A stretch of 64,000 nt of DNA from Streptomyces sp. NBC_01750 (GTDB lineage: Bacteria; Actinomycetota; Actinomycetes; Streptomycetales; Streptomycetaceae), in the NCBI RefSeq assembly GCF_035918095.1, contig NZ_CP109137.1, forward strand, positions 8,620,001 through 8,684,000, read 5' to 3'. The notes beneath the pieces are model-generated. The model saw only the letters and a program-made list of their open reading frames with translations. It did not search any database and was not told the DNA's origin. Both the position numbers and the translations under genes were made by a program. Positions 17,843-27,182 of this stretch are shown one piece after another (position 1 is the first letter of the stretch; each line of letters starts with the position of its first letter).

Positions 17843-18478
17843 ATGACCGAAACCACGAACGTCGCCGAGACGGTGACCGCCGACACTGCCACACGCGCAA
17901 TCGCCCCTGGCGCCGATCCCCGTCCGGACCTCGCGAAGGCTGTCGCCATGGCCGGACGCACTCTTGCCGCCGTCCGTCCCGACCAGTTCGACGGACCGAC
18001 GCCCTGCGCCGAGTACACCGTCCGGCAGTTGTCCAACCACCTCGTCGCCATCCTGCGCAGGGTTGCCGAAATCGGGCGCGGCGGTGACCCCTTGAGCATC
18101 CCGGCCATCGCGGACGACGTCGCCGACGGCGACTGGTCGAAGACGTGGGACGCCGCCGCCCGCGAGGTCGAGACCGTATGGTCGCCACCCACGATCCTGA
18201 GCCGGCCGCTGCGCCTGCCGTTCGGCACTCTGCCGGGTGCGGCCGCCGCCATTGTCTACACCTCTGAGTTCACCCTGCACACCTGGGACTTGGCCACCGC
18301 CACCGGGCAGTGCCCCTCATGGGACCCGGCAGTGCTGGCGGTCTCTCTCGCGGCCATGCGACGCGCGGTGCCTGCCGAACCGCGCGGTGGACAGGTGCCG
18401 TTCGCCGCCGTTGTGGACATCGACGCGGACGCGCCGGACATCGACCGGCTCGTCGCCTGGTACGGACGACAGCCGTGA
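17843..18478 (+). CDS. TIGR03086-family (mycothiol-dependent isomerase-like) protein
   Basis: The 211-residue protein belongs to the maleylpyruvate isomerase N-terminal/TIGR03086 group within the DinB-like superfamily. Diagnostic motifs are GPTPCAEYTVRQLSNHLV around residue 50-65 and the metal-site segment EFTLHTWDLATATGQ around residue 135-150. A metal-dependent, mycothiol-using activity is the family expectation. It is followed 90 bases later by an NmrA-like oxidoreductase gene on the same strand, possibly co-transcribed. Confidence 0.85.
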   Translation: MTETTNVAETVTADTATRAIAPGADPRPDLAKAVAMAGRTLAAVRPDQFDGPTPCAEYTVRQLSNHLVAILRRVAEIGRGGDPLSIPAIADDVADGDWSKTWDAAAREVETVWSPPTILSRPLRLPFGTLPGAAAAIVYTSEFTLHTWDLATATGQCPSWDPAVLAVSLAAMRRAVPAEPRGGQVPFAAVVDIDADAPDIDRLVAWYGRQP

Positions 18479-18568
18479 GCCGGAGGGCGCGGCGATGGCA
18501 ACCAACCTGAATGACCACCGTGAATGACGACCGAATGACCACCGTGCATATGGAAATGGGAGCTAATC

Positions 18569-19414
18569 GTGATCGTGACAACAGGAGCCACCGGGAACGT
18601 CGGTCGACCGCTCGTGCGGGCACTTGCGGCAGCCGGTGAGCAGGTGACGGCGGTGTCCCGAGGGGTCTCGAGTGTGGACGTGCCGGAGGGTGTCCGGTAC
18701 CGGCAGGCGAACCTTGCCGACTCTGAGAGCCTTCGGCCCGTCTTTGACGGCGCTGACGCGTTGTTCCTGCACGACACCGGTGCCGGTGTGCACCTGTTGA
18801 GCCCGCAGGACATCCTCGACATCGCGAAAGCCGGCGGGGTCGGACGGGTCGTGCTGCTGTCCTCCCAAGGAGTCGCCACCCGGCCGCAGTCGGCATCACA
18901 TGGGGGAGTGGGACGGTCCTTCGAGGACGCCGTCCGCCAGTCGGGCATGGACTGGACGATCCTGCGGCCTGCCGGCTTCGACTCCAACGCGTACGCCTGG
19001 GTCGAGTCCGTCAGGGCCAGGCGGACCGTCGCCGCGCCGTTCGGGGACATCGGTCTGCCGACCGTCGATCCGGCCGACATTGCCGAAGTCGCCGCCGTAG
19101 CCCTGCGGGACGACGGTCATGCGGGGCACGTCTACGAGTTGACAGGGCCTGCCCTGAGTACGCCGCGGCAACAAGCCGAGGCGATCGGCGACGCGCTCGG
19201 CGAGCCGATCCGGTTCATCGAGCAGACCCGCGACGAGGCCCGCACGCAGATGCTGCTGTTCATGCCCGCGACCGTGGTCGAGACCACCCTCGACATCCTC
19301 GGCATGCCCAACCCCGCCGAGCAGCGGATCAGCCCCGACGTCGAGCAGGTCCTCGGCCGCCCACCCCGCACCTTCGCTGATTGGGCGGCACGGAACATCG
19401 GGGCCTTCAGGTGA
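18569..19414 (+). CDS. NmrA/QorB-like NAD(P)-binding protein (atypical SDR)
   Basis: The 281-residue protein starts at GTG 18569. It has the TGATGNVGRPLVRAL dinucleotide-binding motif at residues 5-19, then VVLLSSQGV and ILRPAGFDSN, typical of the atypical short-chain dehydrogenases related to NmrA and QorB. The classical YxxxK catalytic pair is absent, as usual in this group. It may be a redox sensor or a quinone/flavone reductase. A hairpin at 19447-19478 follows. Confidence 0.85.
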   Translation: MIVTTGATGNVGRPLVRALAAAGEQVTAVSRGVSSVDVPEGVRYRQANLADSESLRPVFDGADALFLHDTGAGVHLLSPQDILDIAKAGGVGRVVLLSSQGVATRPQSASHGGVGRSFEDAVRQSGMDWTILRPAGFDSNAYAWVESVRARRTVAAPFGDIGLPTVDPADIAEVAAVALRDDGHAGHVYELTGPALSTPRQQAEAIGDALGEPIRFIEQTRDEARTQMLLFMPATVVETTLDILGMPNPAEQRISPDVEQVLGRPPRTFADWAARNIGAFR

Positions 19415-19446
19415 CCTCAGGGGTGGCGCTTCGTCGGTGATCTGAA

Positions 19447-19478
19447 GAAGCGTCCGGCTGGTTCCTCTGGGGCGCTTC
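19447..19478 (+). terminator. hairpin after the NmrA-like gene
   Basis: Arms GAAGCGTCC and GGGGCGCTTC can pair over 8 bp with a 13-base loop, 33 bases past the stop. Confidence 0.45.
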
Positions 19479-19889
19479 TCGTGGATTAGTGGATCATTCG
19501 GGGCGGGGGCCGGTGTCCGCCATGCGCTGTGCGCCTACCGCGGCGTGGCGCAGTACGGCGACCGGCCCCTCGACCGAAGCGACCCGCAGGCGCCGACTGC
19601 CTTGCCGAACCTGTTGCCCGGCACCACCTCGGCCAGGGTTGAGGGAGGCGAGTGTCGAACACGCGAGGCCCGAAAAATGCCGGTTTGTAACGGAAGAGCT
19701 TCTAGGATCTGACCGGCACCCCTCGCCTGTCCGGAGGGTGTGCGGCTGCCGGCCTGGGCGGTGGTTCGTCTGCGATACCGTCCGGCGGGCGCCGTCCAGG
19801 GTCTTCGTACCCGGGCGGGGCAGTGGGATCTGCGAGGGCCGGCGGTACCGATGATCGGATGAACCCGGGAAGGGCCTGGGAGGTCTGGT
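19479..19889. other. intergenic region, no supported gene
   Basis: A short + frame near 19525-19625 has a sensible-looking composition but no start and no recognised domain. Nothing else was seen. Confidence 0.4.
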
Positions 19890-21542
19890 GTGTCTGCTGA
19901 GTCGGAGGTGCCGCGCCGTGGACAGGGCCGCTCGGCCGAGGTCCTCCCTGCCCTCCGGACGGATCCGTCACCGGTAAAGAAATGGGTCCACTGGTCGCTG
20001 TGGGCCATGCCGGGGGTCCTGGCTGTCGTGTACGTGGTGGTCTCGGTGCGGTTGCATCAGCGGATGCTGACTTCCGGCTACGACCTGGGCATCTTCGAGC
20101 AGATGGTGCGGTCGTACGCGCATGGGGATCTGCCGGTTGTGGAGCTGAAGGGCCCCGGGTACAACGAGCTCGGTGACCACTTCTCGCCCATCGTGGCCAC
20201 GCTGGCGCCGTTCTACCGGCTGTGGCCGTCCCCCTACGTGCTGCTGCTGGCGCAGGCCGTGCTGATGGCGGCCGCTGTGGCGCCGCTGTCCCGGTGGGCG
20301 CTGGGGGCCCTGGGGCCGGTGGCCGCGCTGATCGTGGGGCTGGGCTACGGCCTGTCCTGGGGGATCGCCTCCGCAGTCGGCTTCGACTTCCACGAGGTCG
20401 CCTTCGCCGTGCCACTCGTGTCGTTCTCGCTGTGCGCGCTGGGACAGGGACGGCCGCGGGCGGCTGCCCTGTGGGCGCTGCCGCTGCTGCTGGTGAAGGA
20501 GGACCTCGGGCTGACCGTCGCGGTCATCGGCCTGCTCATCGTGTGGCGCGGCCGGCGCAGGCTTGGGCTGGCGACTGCAGTCGTGGGCGTCGTGGGCACG
20601 CTCCTCGAGGTCCTGGTCATCATTCCCGCCTTCAACCCGACCGGGCGCTACCCGTACCTGAACTATGTGTCGGAGGGGTCCGGCGGCTTCGCGTCCCTGG
20701 TCTACCGGTCCACGGTCGGCCTGGTTGCCGCCCCCGACCCCAAACCCGTCACGCTGGTGCTGCTGATGGCCCCCACAGCGTTCATGGCCCTGAGGTCGCC
20801 GCTCGTGTGGGCTGCCGCACCCACGCTGCTGTGGCGTTTCTCGTCGAACAACTCGCTGTACTGGGAAACCCGCTTCCAGTACAGCGCAGTGCTGATGCCG
20901 ATCGTGTTCGCGGCGTTGATCGACGGCCTCGTCCACAAGCCCGTCGATCAGCGGCTGCTGCGGCACACGCTGATCGTGGTCGCGGCGGTGACCGCGCTCC
21001 TGCTGCCGCCGTTCCCGTTGTTCCAAGCCGTCCAGCCGAGCGCCTGGCACACCCCCGCCCGGGTCGCGGCCGCACGCCGGATCCTGGCCCGCATCCCCGA
21101 CGGCGCCACCGTCGCAGCCTCCAACCTGCTGGTCCCCCAGCTGACCGGCCGCACCTCCGTCACTGAATTCGGCATGCCCGGCAGCCGGCCGGACCCGGAA
21201 TGGATCATCGTCGACACCACCGCCCCACGTACCTTTCCCGTCGACAGCGAGCAGCAGGCCCAGCTGATCGACGAGGCCATCGCCCAGGGTTACCGGACCG
21301 AGGCACACGTCGGGGAGTATCTGCTGCTGCGGCGGCCCCTACGTTCGAAGGCCGCCAGGCCTTCCTCGCCCCAAGCCCATCAGGCCGACCGGAGCAGAGC
21401 CTCCGGCGCACCCGCCGGTCCACCCGTCGCCATGCCCTCCCCGAACAAGGCGCCCATCAGCCCGCCCATCTCATGGGGGTCGGTACCGACCGGGACGAAC
21501 AGCGGCTCATGGAAGATCGCCGCACGCAGCGCTTCGGGGTGA
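19890..21542 (+). CDS. DUF2079 polytopic membrane protein
   Basis: The GTG start gives a 550-residue protein. It has about ten membrane helices and the DUF2079 signature YDLGIFEQMVRSYAHGDLPVV near residue 65, followed by LGDHFSPIVATLAP. The family resembles GT-C-type membrane glycosyltransferases, so polyprenyl-linked sugar transfer is possible but unproven. The domain normally ends soon after EYLLLRRPL (about residue 488). The last 60 residues are Ser/Pro-rich and overlap an antisense gene remnant, so they were probably gained by loss of the original stop. Confidence 0.85.
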   Translation: MSAESEVPRRGQGRSAEVLPALRTDPSPVKKWVHWSLWAMPGVLAVVYVVVSVRLHQRMLTSGYDLGIFEQMVRSYAHGDLPVVELKGPGYNELGDHFSPIVATLAPFYRLWPSPYVLLLAQAVLMAAAVAPLSRWALGALGPVAALIVGLGYGLSWGIASAVGFDFHEVAFAVPLVSFSLCALGQGRPRAAALWALPLLLVKEDLGLTVAVIGLLIVWRGRRRLGLATAVVGVVGTLLEVLVIIPAFNPTGRYPYLNYVSEGSGGFASLVYRSTVGLVAAPDPKPVTLVLLMAPTAFMALRSPLVWAAAPTLLWRFSSNNSLYWETRFQYSAVLMPIVFAALIDGLVHKPVDQRLLRHTLIVVAAVTALLLPPFPLFQAVQPSAWHTPARVAAARRILARIPDGATVAASNLLVPQLTGRTSVTEFGMPGSRPDPEWIIVDTTAPRTFPVDSEQQAQLIDEAIAQGYRTEAHVGEYLLLRRPLRSKAARPSSPQAHQADRSRASGAPAGPPVAMPSPNKAPISPPISWGSVPTGTNSGSWKIAARSASG

Positions 21543-21598
21543 CCCAGCGCGGGTTGGTCAGGACCACTCCACCGCCGCCCGCATGACCAGCGAATGGC
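21380..21598 (-). pseudogene. antisense gene remnant under the DUF2079 3' end
   Basis: On the reverse strand a frame ending at TGA (21382-21380) reads HPEALRAAIFHEPLFVPVG, then MGGLMGALFGEGMATGG. This has much better protein character than the overlapping + frame tail. Upstream of about 21545 the frame breaks, and another frame continues briefly. It appears to be the C-terminus of a decayed gene whose family I cannot name. Confidence 0.45.
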
Positions 21599-21637
21599 AA
21601 ATGGATTGGCGACCGGTCCTCGGGAAACAAGCGCGAT

Positions 21638-23221
21638 GTGCTGAAGATACTCCTGGTCGCCCTGCTCGGATCGCTCTCAGTGGGAGCCGTGGTCGCCGCC
21701 GTTCTGGTCCGGCCCGGGTGGTGGGCCGCGGCCGCCCCACTGCTCGTGCTTGCGCTGGTGGCCGCGCACGATCTCCTGCAGCGTCGGCATTCCGTCCTGC
21801 GGAACTACCCCCTGCTCGGGCACCTCCGATTTGCGATGGAGGCGCTGCGACCAGAGCTCCAGCAGTACTTCATTGAGCGGAACTTCGACGGTCGCCCCTT
21901 CGATCGTGACACGCGGAGCATTGTCTACGAGCGCGCCAAGGGCACCGACGCCGAAGAGCCGTTCGGCACCGAACTCGATCTGTACCGGGCCGGTAGCGAA
22001 TTCCTCACGCCGTCCATGGCCCCGCGACCGGTGCGCAGCGACGCGCCCCGGGTCCGGATCGGCGGACCCGACTGCACCCAGCCCTACGACATGGCTCTGC
22101 TCAATGTTTCGGCGATGAGCTTCGGTTCGCTGTCGGCCAATGCCGTACTGGCCCTCAACACCGGAGCCCAGCTCGGCGGCTTCGCCCACGACACCGGCGA
22201 GGGGGGACTGTCGGAGTACCACCTGCGCCCCGACGGGGATCTCGTGTGGGAGATCGGCACCGGATACTTCGGGTGCCGTACGCAGGACGGCGACTTCGAC
22301 GAGGGGCAGTTCGCCAAGAAGGCCGCCCACGAGCAGGTCAAATGCGTGTCGTTGAAGATCAGCCAAGGCGCCAAGCCCGGCATCGGCGGCGTGCTGCCGG
22401 GCGCCAAGGTGAATGCCGAGATCGCGAAGGTCCGCGGCGTTCCGCAAGGGGAGACCGTCAACTCACCGCCCTTCCATCGCGTCTACTCCACCCCGTGCGA
22501 ACTGGTCCGCTTCCTCGCCCGGATGCGCGAGCTTGCCGACGGCAAGCCCGTCGGATTCAAGTTGTGCCTCGGCTCACGCCGCGAGTTCCTCGCCGTATGC
22601 AAAGCCATGCTGGAAGAAGGCACCACGCCGGACTTCATCATCGTCGACGGTGCAGAGGGCGGAACGGGCGCGGCGCCGCTGGAGTTCGCCGACAACGTCG
22701 GCCTACCGCTCGGCGAAGGGCTGATGGCCGTACACAACGCCCTCGTGGGCGTCGGGCTGCGCGACCGTATCCGTATCGGGGCCAGCGGTAAGGTCGCCAC
22801 CGGCAGCGATCTCGTCAAACGGCTCCTCCAGGGCGCCGATTACACCAATGCCGCCCGCTCCATGATGTTCGCGATCGGCTGCATCCAGGCACAGCGCTGC
22901 CACACCAACACGTGCCCCGTCGGGGTCGCCACCCAGGACGAACGACGCGCCCGCGCCGTCGACGTCGGTGACAAGTCACGGCGCGTGCACCGCTTCCAGC
23001 GGGCAACCGTCAAGAGCGCGCTCCAGATCATGGCGTCGCTGGGTATCGACGACCCGAGCGGGCTGCGGCCCCACATGCTGCTTCAGCGGGTGAACGCGCA
23101 CACGGTCCGCTCCTACGCGGAACTGTACGAATGGCTCACACCCGGACAACTTCTCGAATCGGCACCCAGTAGCTGGGCATCCGACTGGCAGGCGGCCGAC
23201 CCCGATCGCTTCACCCACTGA
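21638..23221 (+). CDS. FMN/Fe-S glutamate-synthase-like protein
   Basis: The GTG start gives 527 residues. Two N-terminal hydrophobic segments (residues 2-50) anchor the protein in the membrane. A glutamate synthase FMN-binding barrel follows: NVSAMSFGSLSANAV, GEGGLSEYHL, KISQGAKPGIGGVLPG, DFIIVDGAEGGTGAAPLEF and IGASGKVATGSDLVKRLLQG. The 3Fe-4S cysteines are in CIQAQRCHTNTCPVG. It lacks the glutaminase domain of real GltB, so it belongs to the stand-alone FMN-binding glutamate synthase family. poxB starts 47 bases downstream, implying one transcript. Confidence 0.88.
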   Translation: MLKILLVALLGSLSVGAVVAAVLVRPGWWAAAAPLLVLALVAAHDLLQRRHSVLRNYPLLGHLRFAMEALRPELQQYFIERNFDGRPFDRDTRSIVYERAKGTDAEEPFGTELDLYRAGSEFLTPSMAPRPVRSDAPRVRIGGPDCTQPYDMALLNVSAMSFGSLSANAVLALNTGAQLGGFAHDTGEGGLSEYHLRPDGDLVWEIGTGYFGCRTQDGDFDEGQFAKKAAHEQVKCVSLKISQGAKPGIGGVLPGAKVNAEIAKVRGVPQGETVNSPPFHRVYSTPCELVRFLARMRELADGKPVGFKLCLGSRREFLAVCKAMLEEGTTPDFIIVDGAEGGTGAAPLEFADNVGLPLGEGLMAVHNALVGVGLRDRIRIGASGKVATGSDLVKRLLQGADYTNAARSMMFAIGCIQAQRCHTNTCPVGVATQDERRARAVDVGDKSRRVHRFQRATVKSALQIMASLGIDDPSGLRPHMLLQRVNAHTVRSYAELYEWLTPGQLLESAPSSWASDWQAADPDRFTH

Positions 23222-23268
23222 ACCCGGCACTGACCCCGACCTGCCGAACCGGACCGGAGGACACTCCT

Positions 23269-24996
23269 GTGGCACGAACCGTCGCCCATGTGATCGTCGA
23301 CGCACTCAAAGATCTGGGCGTCCAGCACGTCTTCGGAGTTGTCGGAGACGCGCTGAATCCGCTGACTGACGCCATCCGCACCACGGATGGCCTGACCTGG
23401 GTCGGCTGCCGTCACGAAGAGGCGGCGGCCTTCGCCGCCGGAGCGCAGTCCCAGCTCTCGGGAACCCTCGGCGTGTGCATGGGCACCGTAGGACCTGGTT
23501 CCGTACACCTCCTCAACGGACTTTACGACGCGGCCAAGAGCCGCACCCCCGTCCTCGCCGTCTGCGGCCAGGTGCCCCTCGCCGAGATCGGCAGCGACTA
23601 CTTCCAGGAAGTCGACAACGACCTGCTCTTCCGTGACGTGGCCGTCTACCGCGCCACCGTCACCTCCCCGGAGCAGATGCCGCGGATGCTGGAGTCCGCC
23701 GTACGCGCGGCGATCAGCCGGCAGGGAGTGGCCGTACTGACCGTGCCCGGCGATCTGGGCGACCAGGAACTGAGCGACGACCGGCCCGCACGATTCGCCC
23801 TCGATCGCCCCGTCTCCCGGCCGGACGACCCGGCCGTCGCCGAGGCCGCCGAACTCCTCAACGCCGCCTCCCGCGTCACCCTGCTCGTCGGCCGCGGGGC
23901 GCGCGACGCACGCACCGAGGCGCTCCGGCTCGCCGACCAGCTCGCCGCGCCCATGGTGCTCACACTCAAGGCGAAGGAGGGCTTCGAGGACGACAATTGC
24001 TTCCAGGTGGGTCAGACCGGCCTGATCGGCAATCCTGCCGCCGCTCACGCGCTGGACAGCGGCGATGTGCTCCTCATGCTGGGCACCGACTTCCCCTACC
24101 GGGACTGGTACCCGAAAGGATGCAAGGTCGTCCAGATCGACAAGTGTGAGGAGCACCTGGGCCGCCGGGTGCCCGTGGACGTGGGCCTGGCGGGAGACGT
24201 CGGGGCCACGCTGCGGGCCCTGCTGCCGCTGCTGAAGGGGACCGCCGACCGCGCTCACCTGGTCGACGCGCGGGAACGGTTCGCACACTGGCAGGAAGGA
24301 CAGCAGCGCCTGGCCGACCCCGGTCACGAGCGCCGCTGGACCGGGAAGCTGCGGGCGGCTCTGGACAATCGCGACCACGAGATCCGCCCCGAGGCACTGG
24401 CCGCCGCCGTGGACAGGTATGCCGACGAGGACGCCGTCTTCACCTCCGACACCGGTATGGCCACCGTCTGGCTCTCCCGTTTCGTCACTATGCGAGGCAG
24501 CAGGCGCCTGATCGGTTCGTACAACCTCGGCTCGATGGCCAATGCCATGCCGCAGGCGCTCGGAGCCCAACTCTGGGCGCCCGACCGCCAGATCGTCGCC
24601 TTCTGCGGGGACGGCGGGCTGAGCATGCTGCTGGGCGACCTCATAACGATCCATACGTACCGGCTGCCGGTGAAGCTGGTGGTCTTCGACAACCGCCGCC
24701 TGGGCATGGTCAAGCTCGAACAGGAACAGGCGGGTCTGCCCGAATTCGGCACGGAACTCCACAACCCCGATTTCGCCGCGGTCGCCACCGCGCTCGGTCT
24801 GACCGGCATCCGTGTCACCGACCCTGCCGATCTGCACGACAGTGTGCGCCGGGCGTTCGGCACCCCGGGCCCGGTCGTGCTGGACATGCTGACGAACCCC
24901 GAGGAGATTGCCGTGCCGGGGAAGCCGAACGTGGCGCAGGGCTGGGGCTTCGCCATCGCCAAAGTCAAGGAGGTCCTCTCGAGCCACGAAGACTGA
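23269..24996 (+). CDS. poxB: thiamine-pyrophosphate pyruvate dehydrogenase (quinone/cytochrome), PoxB-type
   Basis: The 575-residue protein is close to the length of E. coli PoxB. The TPP-activating Glu50 is in CRHEEAAAFAA, and FGVVGDALNP is the N-terminal TPP motif. The middle region binds FAD (LLVGRGARDA, LMLGTDFPY), and the C-terminal TPP/Mg motif is CGDGG about 28 residues before FDN. PoxB decarboxylates pyruvate to acetate and CO2 and passes electrons to the membrane quinone pool. An acetolactate-synthase-like role is the main alternative, but FAD-domain similarity and length favour PoxB. It follows the FMN glutamate-synthase-like gene. Confidence 0.85.
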   Translation: MARTVAHVIVDALKDLGVQHVFGVVGDALNPLTDAIRTTDGLTWVGCRHEEAAAFAAGAQSQLSGTLGVCMGTVGPGSVHLLNGLYDAAKSRTPVLAVCGQVPLAEIGSDYFQEVDNDLLFRDVAVYRATVTSPEQMPRMLESAVRAAISRQGVAVLTVPGDLGDQELSDDRPARFALDRPVSRPDDPAVAEAAELLNAASRVTLLVGRGARDARTEALRLADQLAAPMVLTLKAKEGFEDDNCFQVGQTGLIGNPAAAHALDSGDVLLMLGTDFPYRDWYPKGCKVVQIDKCEEHLGRRVPVDVGLAGDVGATLRALLPLLKGTADRAHLVDARERFAHWQEGQQRLADPGHERRWTGKLRAALDNRDHEIRPEALAAAVDRYADEDAVFTSDTGMATVWLSRFVTMRGSRRLIGSYNLGSMANAMPQALGAQLWAPDRQIVAFCGDGGLSMLLGDLITIHTYRLPVKLVVFDNRRLGMVKLEQEQAGLPEFGTELHNPDFAAVATALGLTGIRVTDPADLHDSVRRAFGTPGPVVLDMLTNPEEIAVPGKPNVAQGWGFAIAKVKEVLSSHED

Positions 24997-25103
24997 CCGG
25001 CCGCGCGGCGAAGCACGGGCGCGTCGGTACCGGCGGGCCTGAGCGCCATCGAGCAGCACTGTGCCGATGTGCCCCCGCAGATATCCGGGGCACCGAGCCG
25101 CGG

Positions 25104-25646
25104 TCAGATGCCGGTGGGCAGGGCGTCGTGGGGGAGTTGGGCGAGTATGAGGCGGCCGTCCGCGCGGACGTTGCACTCGCTGACCGTCCGCGCTGCCTGC
25201 TGGACGTGGCCGCCCTGGGTTTCGAGGCGGAGGGTGACGGTGACTTCACCGAGCCCCTGGCGATGTCCGTCTTCGGCGGCGAACCGGCGGTAGAGGGTGT
25301 GGGGCCAGCGGTCGGGGTCGCTGTCCTGCCACACCTTCACGGCAGGGTCGTGGAAGCGGCATTTCTGTCCACCGTGTGGCTCCTGCAGAAAGGAGTGACT
25401 CAGCGGCAGGACGCCCAGCAGGGGGACGAGGCGGGTGTGCAGGTCATGGTTTTCGACCAGCCGGTGGCGCTGCCAGTGCCTGCCGGAGGGAACAGTCATC
25501 CGCACCGTGGCGAGCAGGTACGGATGTCCGTCCGGGGCGGTGACGGGAAAATCAGCCCGCCACACCGGCCAGGACGGTACCGGAGGATTCGGCTCCGGTA
25601 ACGGGCCCTTCTGGCTGGTCAGATGCACCCCGTGTTCGGTTTCCAC
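25104..25646 (-). CDS. unknown protein with leaderless GTG start
   Basis: The reverse-strand frame from GTG 25646 gives 180 residues with good protein character (WPVWRADFPVTAPDGHPYL, then FHDPAVKVWQDSDPDRWPH). In-frame sequence upstream of the GTG is low-complexity, so the longer reading frame is rejected. CATAAT, a good -10 box, ends 6 bases before the GTG, indicating a leaderless mRNA. The protein is soluble and rich in His and Arg, with no signal peptide or known motif. Function unknown. Confidence 0.6.
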   Translation of the reverse strand: METEHGVHLTSQKGPLPEPNPPVPSWPVWRADFPVTAPDGHPYLLATVRMTVPSGRHWQRHRLVENHDLHTRLVPLLGVLPLSHSFLQEPHGGQKCRFHDPAVKVWQDSDPDRWPHTLYRRFAAEDGHRQGLGEVTVTLRLETQGGHVQQAARTVSECNVRADGRLILAQLPHDALPTGI

Positions 25647-25846
25647 AAGTAGATTATGACCCCGTGCCCTGCCGTCGCGGGTGCGATCACCGATACGCCG
25701 TTCGGACTCCTTGGAACCGCGCCCACCCCGTCGCCGCTGCGGTTGTACGCCGTGCCGGCCGAGGGGCTGCACCGGCGGGCCCTGACCGCTGGAGGTCGCC
25801 CACCCGGCCCCTGCTTCTCCCGAGGCAGGGGCCGACAGGGCAGAGG

Positions 25847-26893
25847 TCAGCGGATGATCGGGGACACAGGAGGGGGTGTGCTGCAAAGGACACGTACGGC
25901 TGACTGCGCTGCCTGCTCCACGGCGGAGATGCCGTGGGACATGCTCGAGCTGCCCTGAGAGAGGATCACGAGGTAGAAGGTGCTCCCGTGTGCTTTCACC
26001 CGTCCCATGCTGTTGATTGCCCAGCGTTGGGAGTCGGGGCGCGGCAGCCAGCCGTTCTTGAGTTGCCAACGGCTGCCTGCCGCGGACACCCCCCAGTCCT
26101 GGTCGGCGTCTATGTGGCCCATGAGGGTCTGGATCAGGTCGCGTGAGGCTCGGTTCAGCGGTGAATGGTCGTCGAACACTGCGGACAGCAGGGCCAGCTG
26201 GTCCGCCGCGGTGGTCCGGGTGAGCCCCCAGTGGGGGCCCGACCCGGCTTGGGTGGAGGTCAGCCTCAGGGTTCTGTTGGCGTCAGTGAGTCCTTGACCG
26301 CCGCCGATCCGGTCCCACAGGGCATTGGCGGAGGCGTTGTCGCTGCTCCGGATCATCGAAGCGGCGGTCGATTCCTCCCACGGGGTGAGCGGCCGCCTCT
26401 CGCGCTGGGCGCGTAGCAGCAGGGCCGCCAGAATATTCACCTTCACGAGGCTTGCGGTGACGTGCGCTTGCGAGCCGTACACCGCTCGCCGACCGTTCCT
26501 GGGTTCCAGAACAGCGACCGAGATCTGAGTGCCGCTCCGCGTTCGGATCGGTTCGATGGAACGCGCGAGCGCACGCTTGACATCCATCGGAGCCGGCGTC
26601 CGTGTGCCGGGGCTGCGGCTGCTTGACGGCGCTTTGGCCGGCTCCCCCTTACCCGACGTCACCGGCGCCTGGCTCTCCACCGGGGAACGTCCACCCCGGT
26701 CACCGGCTCCGTTCTGACCGGCAGCAAAGCAGCCCGTGAGCAGCATGCCCGCAGCCGCCCAAGCCAGCGCCCGGTGTATCCGCCCCCGGCCGGCGGCGGT
26801 CTCGCCGTGTCTGTCCGGGTCGGGCGGGACAGGCTCCTGGCCTATCTGCTGGGACGAACAGGCATCACCAATCGGATTCACCGGGAACCTCAA
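25847..26893 (-). CDS. class A beta-lactamase-like lipoprotein
   Basis: The lipobox LLTGC places the lipidated Cys at residue 55, after a rather long N-region, so the true start may be a later codon. A Ser/Pro/Gly-rich linker leads to a class A fold with S148-L-V-K151 (SxxK), S184-D-N186 and K279-N-G281. Asn replaces Thr/Ser in the third motif, exactly as in the secreted protein at 3271-4167; both also share LKNGWLPR. It is probably a cell-surface penicillin-binding-like hydrolase rather than a resistance enzyme. Confidence 0.85.
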   Translation of the reverse strand: MRFPVNPIGDACSSQQIGQEPVPPDPDRHGETAAGRGRIHRALAWAAAGMLLTGCFAAGQNGAGDRGGRSPVESQAPVTSGKGEPAKAPSSSRSPGTRTPAPMDVKRALARSIEPIRTRSGTQISVAVLEPRNGRRAVYGSQAHVTASLVKVNILAALLLRAQRERRPLTPWEESTAASMIRSSDNASANALWDRIGGGQGLTDANRTLRLTSTQAGSGPHWGLTRTTAADQLALLSAVFDDHSPLNRASRDLIQTLMGHIDADQDWGVSAAGSRWQLKNGWLPRPDSQRWAINSMGRVKAHGSTFYLVILSQGSSSMSHGISAVEQAAQSAVRVLCSTPPPVSPIIR

Positions 26894-27182
26894 TCGAAGA
26901 AGAAGCGGGCGGCAGCCGGAACGGAAAATATGCTCCTAGTCTTTTCCGGGGTGAGGTGCGCCGCATCCCGGCGCGGTCTCTTGCCGAAGGCGCAACACGC
27001 TGACCGCAGACCCCATCTGACCGACCCTCGGGACGAAATGAAGGCCCAGCCCTGCCAGGACCTCTGGTTCCTCAGGGGGCGCGGAAAGGCCTGGCACCGG
27101 GACCAGAGGCGGCCGCTGCGCGACATGGCGGGGCGGGGGGCAGGTACGCCTCTCCGTCCACTCCTCACGGCACAGTGGGGCT

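Noticed and set aside
19968..21308. 446-residue reverse frame opposite the DUF2079 gene
   Set aside because: It is Gln/His/Arg-rich with no domain, whereas the forward frame has ten membrane helices and the DUF2079 signature.
25128..25601. Forward 157-residue frame opposite the unknown 180-residue gene
   Set aside because: The reverse-strand frame has better residue composition and a leaderless promoter; the forward frame has no ribosome site and no domain.
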